Numbered from the stretch's first letter, positions 9,281 through 18,463 are shown. The stretch: DNA of 64,000 bases from Fen-178 sp049516835 (GCA_049516835.1 JBEKSR010000004.1:9241-73240), one strand, 5' to 3'. Notes: generated by a model not told the origin, from the sequence alone. Numbers and translations are program-made.

Positions 9281-9448
9281 ATGTTCGAATCCATCGGTTG
9301 GCCGGAGTTGTTGGTGATCCTCGCGGTCGCTACGCTGTTGTTTGGAGGGAAGAAGATCCCGGAAGTGGCCAAGGGGCTTGGCGAGGGCATACGCAACTTT
9401 AAGACCGCATTGAAAGGCGACACTGAAAACGACGCCGAAAAGACCTGA
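9281..9448 (+). CDS. tatA: Twin-arginine translocase TatA/TatE-family subunit
   Basis: A 55-residue protein starting at ATG 9281 behind a GGGAGGTAAGGA ribosome-binding site. It has the TatA pattern: short N-terminus F-E-S-I-G-W-P-E-L, one membrane helix L-L-V-I-L-A-V-A-T-L-L-F, then the F-G-G-K-K-I-P-E-V-A-K-G-L-G hinge and amphipathic helix, then a short charged tail. TatA oligomerises to form the pore for folded Tat substrates. No tatB or tatC is nearby. Confidence 0.93.
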   Translation: MFESIGWPELLVILAVATLLFGGKKIPEVAKGLGEGIRNFKTALKGDTENDAEKT

Positions 9449-9453
9449 CCGCC

Positions 9454-9705
9454 GTGAAGATCCGATCCAGAAAGTTCGAAGGCCGTTGCTCCAGGCACAA
9501 GCGATATAATCCCGCCATCGACGGGCAAGGCGGCATCCGGGGCGGTTGCCCGCGGTGCAACCTGCTTTTCGATATTTGGGAAGCCTCCCTCAAGCTGAAT
9601 CAGTTGATCCGCAGGTTCGACCCCAACCTCGACGATCTCCAGCGGCCGTCCCCGCGCAAGCCGCCCGCGCACGACCCGCGCCAGTTGAGTTTGATTGTGG
9701 AGTGA
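9454..9705 (+). CDS. Small Cys-rich protein, possible zinc ribbon
   Basis: An 83-residue open frame starting with GTG five bases after the tatA stop. It contains a Cys-x-x-His pair near residues 12-15 and a C-P-R-C pair near residues 32-35, which could bind one zinc, then an aromatic/leucine helix and a proline-rich tail. The close spacing suggests co-expression with tatA. I do not recognise a named family. The basic N-terminus and the Cys spacing make a real gene more likely than chance, but this is not certain. Confidence 0.5.
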   Translation: MKIRSRKFEGRCSRHKRYNPAIDGQGGIRGGCPRCNLLFDIWEASLKLNQLIRRFDPNLDDLQRPSPRKPPAHDPRQLSLIVE

Positions 9706-9710
9706 CGGGG

Positions 9711-9791
9711 GACAGGCCATCGTTTCTTGAGGCTTGTCAACCCTCGCCAAAGCAGGGCTGGTTGACAGACGACAAAAAGCGATCGTCTGTC
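9711..9791. repeat. Palindromic element, two hairpins (GGACAG... family)
   Basis: Two hairpins stand in tandem: GACAGGCC (9711) with GGCTTGTC (9731-9738), and GACAGACGA (9764-9772) with TCGTCTGTC (9783-9791). Between them TGTCAACC and GGTTGACA form a further inverted repeat, so the whole unit can fold as one structure. It fills the gap between convergent genes and ends at the hpnD stop codon. A similar single hairpin stands after uvrA at 45262-45289. Confidence 0.75.
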
Positions 9792-10628
9792 CTACGAAAC
9801 CAGCGCGCGCGCCACGATCCAGGACTTCTCCAGAACCGAGAGCCGCACGCGGCGCGAGAGCACGTCGTAACCGCTGCTCTCGATCCGCTCGAGCAGCCGC
9901 GAGTAGATTGAAATCAGCGCCCACAGCGACCGCCGGCTGCGGGGGTGAATCAGGTCCAGCAGCGGCCGCGATGCCTCGTAGTAGGCGCGCGCCCGCGCCG
10001 TTTCGTGCCGCATCAACTCCAGAAAGGCCGCGTTGCGCTTCCCCGCGCGCAGGTCCTCTTCGCTCACGCCAAAGCGCCGCAGATCTTCGGCAGGCAGATA
10101 CATGCGGCCGCGATCCGCGTCTTCGCGGATGTCCCGCAGAATGTTCGTCAGTTGGAAGGCTACGCCGCACTGTTCGGCCAGAGGCAAGGCCGTGGGCGTG
10201 TCGAAGCCGAAGATGTGGATGGTGGTCAGCCCCACCACCGAGGCTACTTGATAGCAATAGCGCTGGAGTTGGTCGAACGTTTGGAAGCGGCGCGGCTCCA
10301 GGTCCGAAACCACGCCATCGATCATGGCGCGGAAATAGTCGTGCGGGATGCCGAAGCGGCGAACCGTGTGATGGAACGCCGGCCAGACGGGATGCCCGCT
10401 GAAACGGCCCTCCAGCGCATCCTCGAGCTCCCCCCGCCAGCGTTCGATGGCCGCGCGCGTGGCGCCGGGCTCGTCGCTCAGATCGTCGCAATAGCGCATG
10501 AAGGCATAGATGGCGCACATGGCTTTGCGCTGTTGCGCCGACAGCAGCAGGAACGAGTAGTAGAAGTTCTGGGCGCGGGTTCGGGCCACGCGCCGGCAGT
10601 GCTCGTAGGATTGCTCGACTGCGTTCAT
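9792..10628 (-). CDS. hpnD: Presqualene diphosphate synthase HpnD
   Basis: A 278-residue trans-isoprenyl diphosphate synthase of the squalene/phytoene synthase fold. Both Asp-rich motifs are visible: C-D-D-L-S-D-E near residues 47-53 and L-T-N-I-L-R-D-I-R-E-D-A near residue 160. The N-terminal N-F-Y-Y-S-F segment is typical. HpnD condenses two farnesyl diphosphates to presqualene diphosphate, the first committed step of bacterial squalene synthesis. Its ATG overlaps the hpnC stop as ATGA. The HpnC/HpnD assignment rests on motif style and gene order. Confidence 0.9.
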   Translation of the reverse strand: MNAVEQSYEHCRRVARTRAQNFYYSFLLLSAQQRKAMCAIYAFMRYCDDLSDEPGATRAAIERWRGELEDALEGRFSGHPVWPAFHHTVRRFGIPHDYFRAMIDGVVSDLEPRRFQTFDQLQRYCYQVASVVGLTTIHIFGFDTPTALPLAEQCGVAFQLTNILRDIREDADRGRMYLPAEDLRRFGVSEEDLRAGKRNAAFLELMRHETARARAYYEASRPLLDLIHPRSRRSLWALISIYSRLLERIESSGYDVLSRRVRLSVLEKSWIVARALVS

Positions 10629-11563
10629 CGGACCGCCCGCGAGAAGGCCATGCGTGCCAGCGATCCCAGAAGCAGCCGCACGCGCTCCGCCTTCGAAATG
10701 GCGGGCCGCGCAGCCAGCACGTCGTAGTCTCGCCGTGCGATTTTATCCAGCACCCGCATGCCCCCGCGGCTAAACAAATCCAGATCCAGCGCCAGCCGCC
10801 GGTCCACCATTCTGGAGAGCGGCAACCCTTCCAGGAACAACTCGCGCGCTTTCTCCACCGCTTCCCGCATCACTTCGCGAAAGGCCGGCGTGAACCGCCG
10901 CGCGCACAGTTCTTCGACTGTGTAGCCGTGCCGCTCGATCGTCTCGAGCGGAATGTAGACGCGGTCCTTGAGCAGGTCCACCGTCACGTCCTGCCAGAAG
11001 TTGGCGAGTTGCAGGGCCGTGCAGGTGGCGTCCGAGAGCCGCTGCCGCTCGGCGTCGGAGTAGCCGCAGAGGTGCAGCACCAGGCGGCCCACGGGGTTCG
11101 CGGAATAGCGGCAATAACCGAAAAGATCTTCCCAATCGCGGTATCGGGCGACGGTCTGGTCCTGGACGAACGCCTGGATGAGGTCCGCGAAAGGCTGCCG
11201 CGGAATGGCGTACTTCCGCACGGTCCCCATGAGCGCCACGAAAACCGGGTGCGTGGCACGGCCCGCGTACATGGCGTCGAGTTCCGCGCGCCACCATCCC
11301 AGCAGCTTGAGGCTTTCGGCGCGGTCGCCCATCTCGTCGCCCAGGTCGTCGGCCCAGCGGCAATAGGCGTACACATTGTAGAAATCCTGGCGCAACCGCC
11401 GGGGAAGCAGAAAGGTCGCCACGTGAAAGTTCTCGTAGTGACGCCGGGCCAGCCAGCGGGTATAAGCTCCGGCTTCCTCGGCGGCGTACGGGGTGCGAAG
11501 GGCCTCCGGCGACCTCACGAAGTCGGCCGGAAGCAGAAACGCGCGCGGTCCCACGCTCGGCAC
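10625..11563 (-). CDS. hpnC: Squalene synthase-like HpnC (hydroxysqualene synthase)
   Basis: A 312-residue homologue of HpnD. It has Y-C-R-W-A-D-D-L-G-D-E near residue 70 and L-A-N-F-W-Q-D-V near residue 186, the two Mg-diphosphate-binding Asp motifs. HpnC turns presqualene diphosphate into hydroxysqualene, which HpnE then reduces to squalene; no hpnE is visible in this window. The start abuts the stop of the dehydrogenase gene read before it, so translation is probably coupled. Confidence 0.9.
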   Translation of the reverse strand: MPSVGPRAFLLPADFVRSPEALRTPYAAEEAGAYTRWLARRHYENFHVATFLLPRRLRQDFYNVYAYCRWADDLGDEMGDRAESLKLLGWWRAELDAMYAGRATHPVFVALMGTVRKYAIPRQPFADLIQAFVQDQTVARYRDWEDLFGYCRYSANPVGRLVLHLCGYSDAERQRLSDATCTALQLANFWQDVTVDLLKDRVYIPLETIERHGYTVEELCARRFTPAFREVMREAVEKARELFLEGLPLSRMVDRRLALDLDLFSRGGMRVLDKIARRDYDVLAARPAISKAERVRLLLGSLARMAFSRAVR

Positions 11564-12613
11564 CTACGGAACAATCGCCGTCTTCAGGTGGCCGTTGTGG
11601 CTCATCAGGTGGCGCATCACTTCCAGGAGGTTGGTCAGCGGTTCTTCGCGATTGACGAAGAAGGCGGCCGTGATGTGTCCCGCGCAAACCAGGTCGAGCG
11701 CCTTCTGGATGTACGCCGGGGTATGGTGGAAGCTGGCCTTGCAGGTGATTTCGGAGTAGTGCAGCAGCGCCGTGTCGAGACTGACCTTGCTGTCGTTAGG
11801 GCAGCCGCCGAAGAAATTCACCGTGCCGCCGCGCCGCACCATGTCCACCGCCCACTGCCAGGTCTGGGGCTTGCCCACGGCTTCGATGGCAATGTCCACG
11901 CCGCGGCCGTGGGTCAGACCGCGGATGGCGCTCAAGGGGTTGGTGTCGCCTTCCACCGCGATCAATTCGTCCACGCCGAGCGCGGCCGCCCGTTCAAGCT
12001 GGGACCGGCGCCGGCCCACCGCGATCACGCGGCAGCCATACAGCTTCGCCAGCTTCGCGAACATCAAGCCGATGGATCCCAGCCCAATGATGGCGATGGT
12101 GTCGCCTTCCCGCGGAGCGGTCTCTTCGAAACCGCGAACCACGCAGGCCAGCGGCTCCACCAGCGCCGCGTCGCTATATCCCACGTGGCCGGGAATGAGA
12201 TAGGTATTACCTTCGACGATGCGGGCCGGAATCCGGATGTATTCCGCGTAGGCGCCGTTGTTGAACAGCAGGTCTTCGCACAGATTCTGCAACCCGCGCC
12301 GACAGAAAAAACACTCCTCGCAGGGGGCCGAGTTGGCCGCCACCACGCGCTGCCCAATCGAAAACTTCGTGACATCCTCGCCTACCGCGACTATATCGCC
12401 GGCCAGTTCATGCCCGAACACAGCCGGGGGCACAATCATTCGGGCGTGATATCCACGGCTAAAAACCTTGACATCGGTGCCGCAGGTCAACGCCACCTTC
12501 ACTCGTACGAGAATGTCTCCGCAGTCAATTGTCGGAACGGCTACCGGCTCCACCTGCAAGTGTTCTTTACCGTAAAGCACGGCAGCCATCATGTGGCTAT
12601 TCACTATGACCAC
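11564..12613 (-). CDS. Zinc-dependent medium-chain alcohol dehydrogenase
   Basis: A 349-residue MDR-family dehydrogenase. A C-G-T-D motif supplies the first catalytic-zinc ligand near residue 39, G-H-E-L-A-G follows, four Cys of the structural zinc site (C-E-E-C-F-F-C with a later C) lie near residues 95-110, and G-L-G-S-I-G-L marks the NAD(P)-binding Rossmann fold. It resembles sorbitol/threonine-dehydrogenase-type enzymes; the substrate is unknown. It sits inside the hopanoid operon, overlapping the second dehydrogenase by 10 bases, so a role in making or trimming the hopanoid side chain is possible but only inferred. The first start is GTG 12613; ATG 12592 is an alternative. Confidence 0.85.
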   Translation of the reverse strand: MVIVNSHMMAAVLYGKEHLQVEPVAVPTIDCGDILVRVKVALTCGTDVKVFSRGYHARMIVPPAVFGHELAGDIVAVGEDVTKFSIGQRVVAANSAPCEECFFCRRGLQNLCEDLLFNNGAYAEYIRIPARIVEGNTYLIPGHVGYSDAALVEPLACVVRGFEETAPREGDTIAIIGLGSIGLMFAKLAKLYGCRVIAVGRRRSQLERAAALGVDELIAVEGDTNPLSAIRGLTHGRGVDIAIEAVGKPQTWQWAVDMVRRGGTVNFFGGCPNDSKVSLDTALLHYSEITCKASFHHTPAYIQKALDLVCAGHITAAFFVNREEPLTNLLEVMRHLMSHNGHLKTAIVP

Positions 12614-13701
12614 CTCTGTGGCTGAACGATTATTTTCAAAGATTTAGCTCCTGGATGCAATGCCAAATCGATTCCTGAACGAATTTTAACCAAAGGCAAA
12701 CGGTGAGAGATCAGCTCCTCCACCGGGATTTCGCCGCCAAAAACCAGCTTCGCGGACTCCGCTTGCAGGTCCACTGATGCACTATAGCACCCCAAGAGGC
12801 TGCGTTCACCTACGCAGATGTCCGCCCCCGAGGCTTCGATGCGTTCCGTAGCCGAAGTTTGGGCAAAAAGCAGGATGCGCGAGCCGGGACGCGAGCAAGC
12901 CATCGCCTGGTCGACGATCCCGCGGGCGGAAACCGCCACAATCACCAGGTCCGCGCCGCGTCCCTCCGTGAGGCGCTTGACTTCCGAGGCGACATCCATC
13001 GTGCGGGGGTCCCAGGTGAATTGCGCGCCGCACCGCGCCGCAATACGCAATCGCTCGCCGATGGTATCGGTGGCCGCGATGCGGGCGCCCCTGCGATTCA
13101 CCAGCATGGTGAACATCAGTCCGATAGGCCCCTGCCCCAGGATGACCACGAAATCTTCCGGCTGCGGATCGCATTGCACCACAGCCTTCAGGCACGTGTT
13201 CAGCGGCTCTACCAGAGTGGCGCGCTCAAAGGAAACTCCGCCGGGGATTGTCTCGACACCGCGCTCCACAATCCAGTCCATTACCCGCACGTATTGCGCA
13301 AACCCTCCCCCCGCCGGCTCGAAGCCCGCCGAAATGCCGACTTTCCTGTACACCGGGCACTGCGCGTAAATCTTGCGCCGGCAATAGAAGCATTCCAGGC
13401 ACGGGATGTGATGAAATGCCACCACCCGGTCGCCCGGCCGGTATTTCGTGACGCCAGCCCCCACCGCCGCCACGACTCCCGCGGTCTCGTGCCCGTACAC
13501 CCGCGGTGGCGCCAGCAGGTTGTGCTCGATCTTCTTGAGGTCGGTGTGACAGATGCCACAAGCTTCCACCCGTATCAGCATCTCGCCAGGCCCGATCGCG
13601 GGCGTAGGGATCTCCTCGATGCTGACCACGCTCTGTCCGCGGTAGACGGCTGCGTGCATCGTTTCCGGTACAACGCTCGAGTCAGAATCGGCAGTCGGCA
13701 A
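12604..13701 (-). CDS. Zinc-dependent medium-chain alcohol dehydrogenase
   Basis: A 365-residue MDR dehydrogenase paralogous to the next gene. It has G-I-C-H-T-D, the G-H-E-T-A-G motif, a four-Cys structural zinc loop (C-L-E-C-F-Y-C with a later C) and G-Q-G-P-I-G-L for nucleotide binding. It overlaps hpnG by 20 bases if the ATG at 13701 is used; an ATG at 13659, where homology starts, removes the overlap. Two such genes in a row between hpnG and hpnC suggest paired oxidoreductases acting on one pathway, though their substrates cannot be read from the sequence. Confidence 0.85.
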   Translation of the reverse strand: MPTADSDSSVVPETMHAAVYRGQSVVSIEEIPTPAIGPGEMLIRVEACGICHTDLKKIEHNLLAPPRVYGHETAGVVAAVGAGVTKYRPGDRVVAFHHIPCLECFYCRRKIYAQCPVYRKVGISAGFEPAGGGFAQYVRVMDWIVERGVETIPGGVSFERATLVEPLNTCLKAVVQCDPQPEDFVVILGQGPIGLMFTMLVNRRGARIAATDTIGERLRIAARCGAQFTWDPRTMDVASEVKRLTEGRGADLVIVAVSARGIVDQAMACSRPGSRILLFAQTSATERIEASGADICVGERSLLGCYSASVDLQAESAKLVFGGEIPVEELISHRLPLVKIRSGIDLALHPGAKSLKIIVQPQRWS

Positions 13702-14371
13702 AAAAATCCCCCAGGACGCGCGCGGCCCGGACTGCTCGCTGCCGCAGCCGGCACAATTCCGGCAGCCGGGCCAAAGGGCGGCGCAATGTTTCTCTTAGAA
13801 CTACCATTGTATCGAAGTGGCCGTCCGCGCGCAGGGCCGCATTGAAGTCATTCGCCATAGTTTCGCCCGCCAGATCGGTTACCGCCCGAACGCAATAGAA
13901 CGGCAAGCCGCGAGCTTGGGCGCGCGCGGCCACTCCAGCGGCCTCCATTTCCACCACGATCGCTCCACCGGCGCGCAGACGGCGCTTTTCCTCCGCCGTT
14001 TGCGCTACCCGGTCAATCGAGCAAACCACGCCGGCATGGTGGGGGGACGCGGTAGCAACCGGCAGGGCTTCGTAGCGGCGGTCCGCCGCCGCCACGCTGG
14101 TTCCCACCACCACGTCCGCCACGCCGAGCTGAGGGTCGAGCGCGCCGCAAAACCCCGTGCTGATGATGGCGTCGGGCTGGAACACCTCGCACGCGGCGTC
14201 CACGGCGGAGGCCGCGCGCCGGGCGCCGACGCCATTGGCAACCAGCAGCAACTCATGGCCGCCCAGTTGGGCGAAACGCGCCCAGTCCACGGGTAACCGC
14301 GCCGGATGCGATCCTGCCCCACGCAGGCCACGGAACTCCGTGGGGGCGGATGCGATCAGCAGCAGTCTCAT
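13682..14371 (-). CDS. hpnG: Hopanoid-associated phosphorylase HpnG
   Basis: A 229-residue nucleoside-phosphorylase-fold protein, started at ATG 14371, whose A overlaps the hpnA stop (ATGA). It has the S-T-G-F-C-G-A-L motif near residue 75, and M-E-A-A-G-V-A-A near residue 155 matching the purine-nucleoside-binding M-E-x-x-x motif. HpnG removes adenine from adenosylhopane to give phosphoribosylhopane/ribosylhopane. It comes after hpnH and hpnA, as expected for the side-chain pathway. The open frame continues upstream through hpnA in another frame, which is not coding. Confidence 0.9.
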   Translation of the reverse strand: MRLLLIASAPTEFRGLRGAGSHPARLPVDWARFAQLGGHELLLVANGVGARRAASAVDAACEVFQPDAIISTGFCGALDPQLGVADVVVGTSVAAADRRYEALPVATASPHHAGVVCSIDRVAQTAEEKRRLRAGGAIVVEMEAAGVAARAQARGLPFYCVRAVTDLAGETMANDFNAALRADGHFDTMVVLRETLRRPLARLPELCRLRQRAVRAARVLGDFFADCRF

Positions 14372-15336
14372 GCGGTTCTCTGGAACCACTCCACGGCGCG
14401 GGCCAGCGCCGTCTCCGCCGGACCGGGCTTCCAACCCAATTCGCGCCGCGCCTTCTCGTGCGTCACCCACATCTTCTTCTTGGCCATGCGGACCCCATTC
14501 AGGGGTACGCGGGGCGGCGTTCCGGTGACCTCCGCCCATGCTGTGCTGCACGCGCCCGCGCACCACGCCACCGCGTACGGCAGCCGCATGGTGGGCGCCT
14601 TGCGGCCCGTAATCTTCGCCAGCTTCGCGAAAATCTCCGCCAGCGTCAAATTCTCGGACCCCAGAATGTACCGCTCTCCCGTCCGGCCGCGTTCGCAGGC
14701 CAGCAGGTGCCCCGCGGCGACATCGCGCGCGTCCACTACGTTCAGCCCCGTGTCGATGAACGCCGGCATGCCGCCACTTAGAAAGTCGGCCACGATCTGG
14801 CCGGTGGGAGTGGGCTTCACGTCATGATCGCCAATCGGCGCCGTGGGGTTCACCGTCACCACCGGAAGCCCGCCGCGCGCGAACTCGAGCGCCACCTGCT
14901 CCGCCAGAAACTTCGAGCGCTTGTAGTCACCCACCATGTCTTCGAGCGAGACGGGAGTGTCCTCGTTCCCGATGCCGCCATGCGGAATCCCGATGCACCC
15001 CACGGAGCTGGTATAGACCACGCGCTCGACGCCGGCGCTCTTGGCGGCTGCGAGCATATTGCGTGTGCCATCCACGTTCGACTGGTACAGCTCGCCGGGA
15101 TGCCTGGCCCACAGCCGGTAGTCCGCGGCGACGTGGAAGAGCAGGCCGCAACCGGCCACGGCGCGTTCCAGCGAGGCGGGGTCGCGCAGATCGCCGGTGA
15201 CGCATTCCACATCCAGCTCCGCGACGCGGCTGCCCGCGCGCACCAGGGCGCGAACCGCGTACCCGCGCTCGCGAAGTTGGCGGGCGACGTGCCATCCGAG
15301 GAACCCGGAGGCTCCCGTGACCAGAACAGGTTTCAT
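14368..15336 (-). CDS. hpnA: Hopanoid-associated sugar epimerase HpnA
   Basis: A 322-residue extended short-chain dehydrogenase. It has G-A-S-G-F-L-G near residues 8-14 for NAD(P), D-L-R-D-P near residue 50 and a Y-K-R-S-K catalytic Tyr/Lys segment near residue 138 (Y-K-R-S-K-F-L-A-E). HpnA is found in most hopanoid clusters and is thought to act on side-chain sugars; its exact reaction is not settled. It is read between hpnH and hpnG with an ATGA overlap downstream. Confidence 0.92.
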   Translation of the reverse strand: MKPVLVTGASGFLGWHVARQLRERGYAVRALVRAGSRVAELDVECVTGDLRDPASLERAVAGCGLLFHVAADYRLWARHPGELYQSNVDGTRNMLAAAKSAGVERVVYTSSVGCIGIPHGGIGNEDTPVSLEDMVGDYKRSKFLAEQVALEFARGGLPVVTVNPTAPIGDHDVKPTPTGQIVADFLSGGMPAFIDTGLNVVDARDVAAGHLLACERGRTGERYILGSENLTLAEIFAKLAKITGRKAPTMRLPYAVAWCAGACSTAWAEVTGTPPRVPLNGVRMAKKKMWVTHEKARRELGWKPGPAETALARAVEWFQRTA

Positions 15337-15391
15337 GTTAGAGCGGCGATCGCCCGCAAGCGGGCAATGGGCAAGTTAAAGCATGCCCCAC

Positions 15392-16522
15392 CTATCGCAA
15401 TGTCCATGCCAGCATCTTCAAATTGTCGGCCAACCCGGCGTTGATGCCTAACGCGGCGGAAGGCTCAAACCCGCAGTGCACCATGCAGTGCTCGCAGCGA
15501 GGATCGTTGCCTGGGCCGTAGCTCTCCCAAGGCGTCTCGGTCATCAGCTCCGCGAAGGTCTTGTAGTGCCCGTCCGTGATCAGGTAGCACGGGCCTTTCC
15601 AGCCCTTCACATTGTAGGTCGGGTTGCCCCAGGCGGTGCAGGGCAGCTCGCGCTCGCCCTTCAGGAATTCCAGGTACATGGGCGTCTGATGCACCGCATA
15701 CTTCGCGGCGATGCGATCGATGTCCTTGAACTTCTCGTGCACGTCTTCGCGGGTCAAGAAGATTTCCCGGTCGTCCACGGCGGAGTACCCGTACCCCGGC
15801 GCAATCTGGTGGCCGTCCACGTGGAACTGCCGGAGATACTCGAACAGCTCTTCGATCTCCCGCATGTCCGTCTCTTTATAGACGGTGGTGTTGGTGCACA
15901 CCTGGAAACCCGCGGCCTTGGCGGCCTGGATGCCCTGGATGGCTTCCCGGAATACGCCTTCGCGCTCGACGCACAGGTCGTGGGTCTTCTCCAAGCCGTC
16001 CAGGTGGACGTTGAAGTAGAAGCGCCGGTGCGGCCGGAATTCCCTCAGGCGTCTCTTGATGAACATGCCGTTGGTGCAGAGGTAGATGTGCCGGTTGCGC
16101 TCGAGTATCCCCGCCGCCAGATCGCCGATCTGCGGATACATCAGGGGCTCGCCGCCGCAAATCGAGACCACCGGCGCGCCGCATTCGTCCACGGCGAGCA
16201 GGCACTCCTCGAGCGGCACCCGCTCCCCGATGCTCGATTCGTACTCGCGAATGCGCCCGCACCCCGTGCACGTCAGGTTGCAAGCGTGCAGCGGCTCGAG
16301 CATCAGCACGATCGGGAAACGCTTGCCGATCATGGGATGCGGCGGGCGGGCCCTGGGGGCGGGCCCAGAGGGCACCCCGCCGGTCTTGGGCGGCAGAACA
16401 CGGAACGGGTTGGATCGGCCGGCATCCGGCGCGGCGTTCTTCTGCCACTCCGGGCGGGGCCGCATCTTGTTCCTGATGATGTATCCGGCCAGGCCGGCGG
16501 TCATGGCGATCGGAAACTTCAT
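15392..16522 (-). CDS. hpnH: Radical SAM adenosylhopane synthase HpnH
   Basis: A radical-SAM enzyme of 376 residues with the cluster motif C-N-L-T-C-T-G-C near residue 80, the G-G-E-P-L segment near residue 120, and a C-terminal Cys region (C-E-H-C-M-V-H-C). It joins a 5'-deoxyadenosyl radical to diploptene to make adenosylhopane. The N-terminus has about 40 extra residues between residues 25 and 65, rich in Pro/Gly/Arg, compared with my memory of HpnH proteins. This stretch includes a repeat-derived V-P-S-G-P segment (16361-16378). It is read after shc. Confidence 0.93.
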   Translation of the reverse strand: MKFPIAMTAGLAGYIIRNKMRPRPEWQKNAAPDAGRSNPFRVLPPKTGGVPSGPAPRARPPHPMIGKRFPIVLMLEPLHACNLTCTGCGRIREYESSIGERVPLEECLLAVDECGAPVVSICGGEPLMYPQIGDLAAGILERNRHIYLCTNGMFIKRRLREFRPHRRFYFNVHLDGLEKTHDLCVEREGVFREAIQGIQAAKAAGFQVCTNTTVYKETDMREIEELFEYLRQFHVDGHQIAPGYGYSAVDDREIFLTREDVHEKFKDIDRIAAKYAVHQTPMYLEFLKGERELPCTAWGNPTYNVKGWKGPCYLITDGHYKTFAELMTETPWESYGPGNDPRCEHCMVHCGFEPSAALGINAGLADNLKMLAWTLR

Positions 16523-16525
16523 GAG

Positions 16526-18463
16526 CTATCCATTCGAGTTCGCCCGGGCCTTCACGAACGAAGACAGCGCGAGCAGCGGGAAATAGTCTTTGTACAGGTG
16601 ATAGTTCAAGTAGAACACTTTCGGGAACCCCGTCCCGGTGGCCAGCTCCTCCCGCCAGCTTCCATCCTGGCGCTGGGTTCTCAACAGGTATTCGATGCCA
16701 TGCCGCACGCTCGAGCTGGCGGCGTCGCCTCCAGCGATCAGGCCCAGCGTGGCCCACGCGCTTTGCGAAGGCGTGCTCGGCCCGGGCGTGTAGACGCCGT
16801 TATCGTAGCTGGCGCAGCTTTCGCCCCAACCGCCGTCCGCGTTCTGGATGGAACGCAGCCACTCGCCGGCGCGCAGGACGTGCGCTTCGCGGTCGCTCTC
16901 CCCCGACGCCGCCAGGCCCCGCAGCGCGAAACAAGTGCCATAGATGTACGCCACGCCCCAACGGCCGTACCAGCTTCCATCGGCCTGCTGGTTCTTTATG
17001 AGCCACTCGACGCCGCGCCGCACGGCGTGGTGATCGCGGCCCACCCCGTGCGCCGCCAGCGCCTCGAGGGTGCGCCCGGTGATGTCCGGGCAGGTGGGAT
17101 CGAGCATGGCGTTGTGATCGGCGAAGGGAACGTTGTTCAGAAACTTCCAGTTGTTGTCGGCGTCGAAAGCCGCCCATCCGCCATCGCGCGATTGCATGGC
17201 CAGCAGCCAGTCGATCGCCCGTGCGTGGCAGGCCTTCTGCGCCGCGGCATCCGAAGCCGGCGCCTGGCTCAGCGCCAGCATCACCATGGCGGTGTCGTCG
17301 ATATCCGGATAGTGCTCGTTGCGGTAAAAGAAGCCCCATCCGGAAGGCTCGGTGTGGGGCCGCTTTACGGACCAATCGCTCTTGCGCCGGACCTCGTTGG
17401 CCAGCAGCCAATCGGCCGCCCGCCGGACGGCCGCATTGTGCGGGTCGCCCTGTGCCAGCGCGTAGGCGGCGATGGCGGTGTCCCAAACCGGCGAGAAGCA
17501 CGGCTGGAAGAAAAACCGTTCGCCATCGTCCACGATGAGGTCCTCGAAGTGGCGCAACGCCTCCACCCGCAACGGGTCGTCCTGGGCATAGCCCAGCACA
17601 TCCAGCGCCATCACCGAATACATCATGGGCGGATAGATTGCGCCCAGCCCGTCGGAGCCGTGCATCCGCTCGATCATCCACTGCCTGGCTCTCTCGATGG
17701 CCTTCCGCCGAACGCTCTTCGACCCGCTGCGCTCCCACCACTTCAGCAGCTTGTCCACTGTCAGGAAGACGTTGTGCCAGGTGAGCCAACGGGGGTCTTT
17801 GTGGAACGCGGGGCTCACGCCCGGAAGCCAGATCTCATCCAGGGTGAAGCCCGGCGGAACCGGACGGCGCGGGTTGGCGGCATGGACGATGGCCAGCGAC
17901 ACCACGATGGCGCGCGTCCACGCGGACATCTGGTATAGAAAATCGAACGGCAGCAGCACGACTTCGGGCGGAATGCTGGGGCAGTATTGCCGCGGGTACA
18001 GGTCGAACAAGCTGAGATTGACCTTGACGTAGCTGTTGGCCGCCTGAATGCCGCCCAGCTCGAGGATGCGGCGGCGCAGCCGCGCCATGCGCGGGTCGTC
18101 CACCGGCACTCCCGCGAGCTTCAGCGCCACATAGGCCTTGACCGACGCGCTCACCTCCGCAGGCCCCTGGACATAGATGTTGAAGCCGCCGTCGGAAAGT
18201 TGCCGGTCGAGAATCGAGCGCGCCGCTTTGTCGATCAGCGGCCGGGTCTCCGGCTCCCACTTGCCGTCTACAGGCGGATACAGCCACAACTGGAAGAGGA
18301 TGAAATCGGATTCCAGCGTGGTGTCGGCGGTCAGTTCGGCGCACCAGTGCCCGTCGCGCGCCTGAAGGTCCGCCAGGCGCGCGGCGGCGCGGCGCACAGC
18401 CTCGCCGGAGGCCGGGCCCAGAGGGCACCCCAGTTGGTTCTCGACTTGTACGGGAGCGCTCAT
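16526..18463 (-). CDS. shc: Squalene-hopene cyclase
   Basis: A 645-residue squalene-hopene cyclase, started at ATG 18463, which overlaps the ispH stop as ATGA. The catalytic D-I-D-D-T-A motif is at residues 387-392. Several QW repeats are visible (Q-S-R-D-G-G-W, Q-A-D-G-S-W, Q-N-A-D-G-G-W, Q-R-Q-D-G-S-W). The enzyme folds squalene into the pentacyclic hopene skeleton at the inner membrane. Length is normal. The N-terminus carries a short G-C-P-L-G-P segment encoded by an 18-base dispersed repeat (18414-18431). Confidence 0.97.
   Translation of the reverse strand: MSAPVQVENQLGCPLGPASGEAVRRAAARLADLQARDGHWCAELTADTTLESDFILFQLWLYPPVDGKWEPETRPLIDKAARSILDRQLSDGGFNIYVQGPAEVSASVKAYVALKLAGVPVDDPRMARLRRRILELGGIQAANSYVKVNLSLFDLYPRQYCPSIPPEVVLLPFDFLYQMSAWTRAIVVSLAIVHAANPRRPVPPGFTLDEIWLPGVSPAFHKDPRWLTWHNVFLTVDKLLKWWERSGSKSVRRKAIERARQWMIERMHGSDGLGAIYPPMMYSVMALDVLGYAQDDPLRVEALRHFEDLIVDDGERFFFQPCFSPVWDTAIAAYALAQGDPHNAAVRRAADWLLANEVRRKSDWSVKRPHTEPSGWGFFYRNEHYPDIDDTAMVMLALSQAPASDAAAQKACHARAIDWLLAMQSRDGGWAAFDADNNWKFLNNVPFADHNAMLDPTCPDITGRTLEALAAHGVGRDHHAVRRGVEWLIKNQQADGSWYGRWGVAYIYGTCFALRGLAASGESDREAHVLRAGEWLRSIQNADGGWGESCASYDNGVYTPGPSTPSQSAWATLGLIAGGDAASSSVRHGIEYLLRTQRQDGSWREELATGTGFPKVFYLNYHLYKDYFPLLALSSFVKARANSNG

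Noticed and set aside
9281..9292. TTCGAATCC resembling a tRNA T-arm
   Set aside because: It is the start of tatA; no tRNA cloverleaf fits.
15476..17938. 820-codon plus-strand open frame across hpnH and shc
   Set aside because: It is a shadow of two well-supported minus-strand genes and has no family features.
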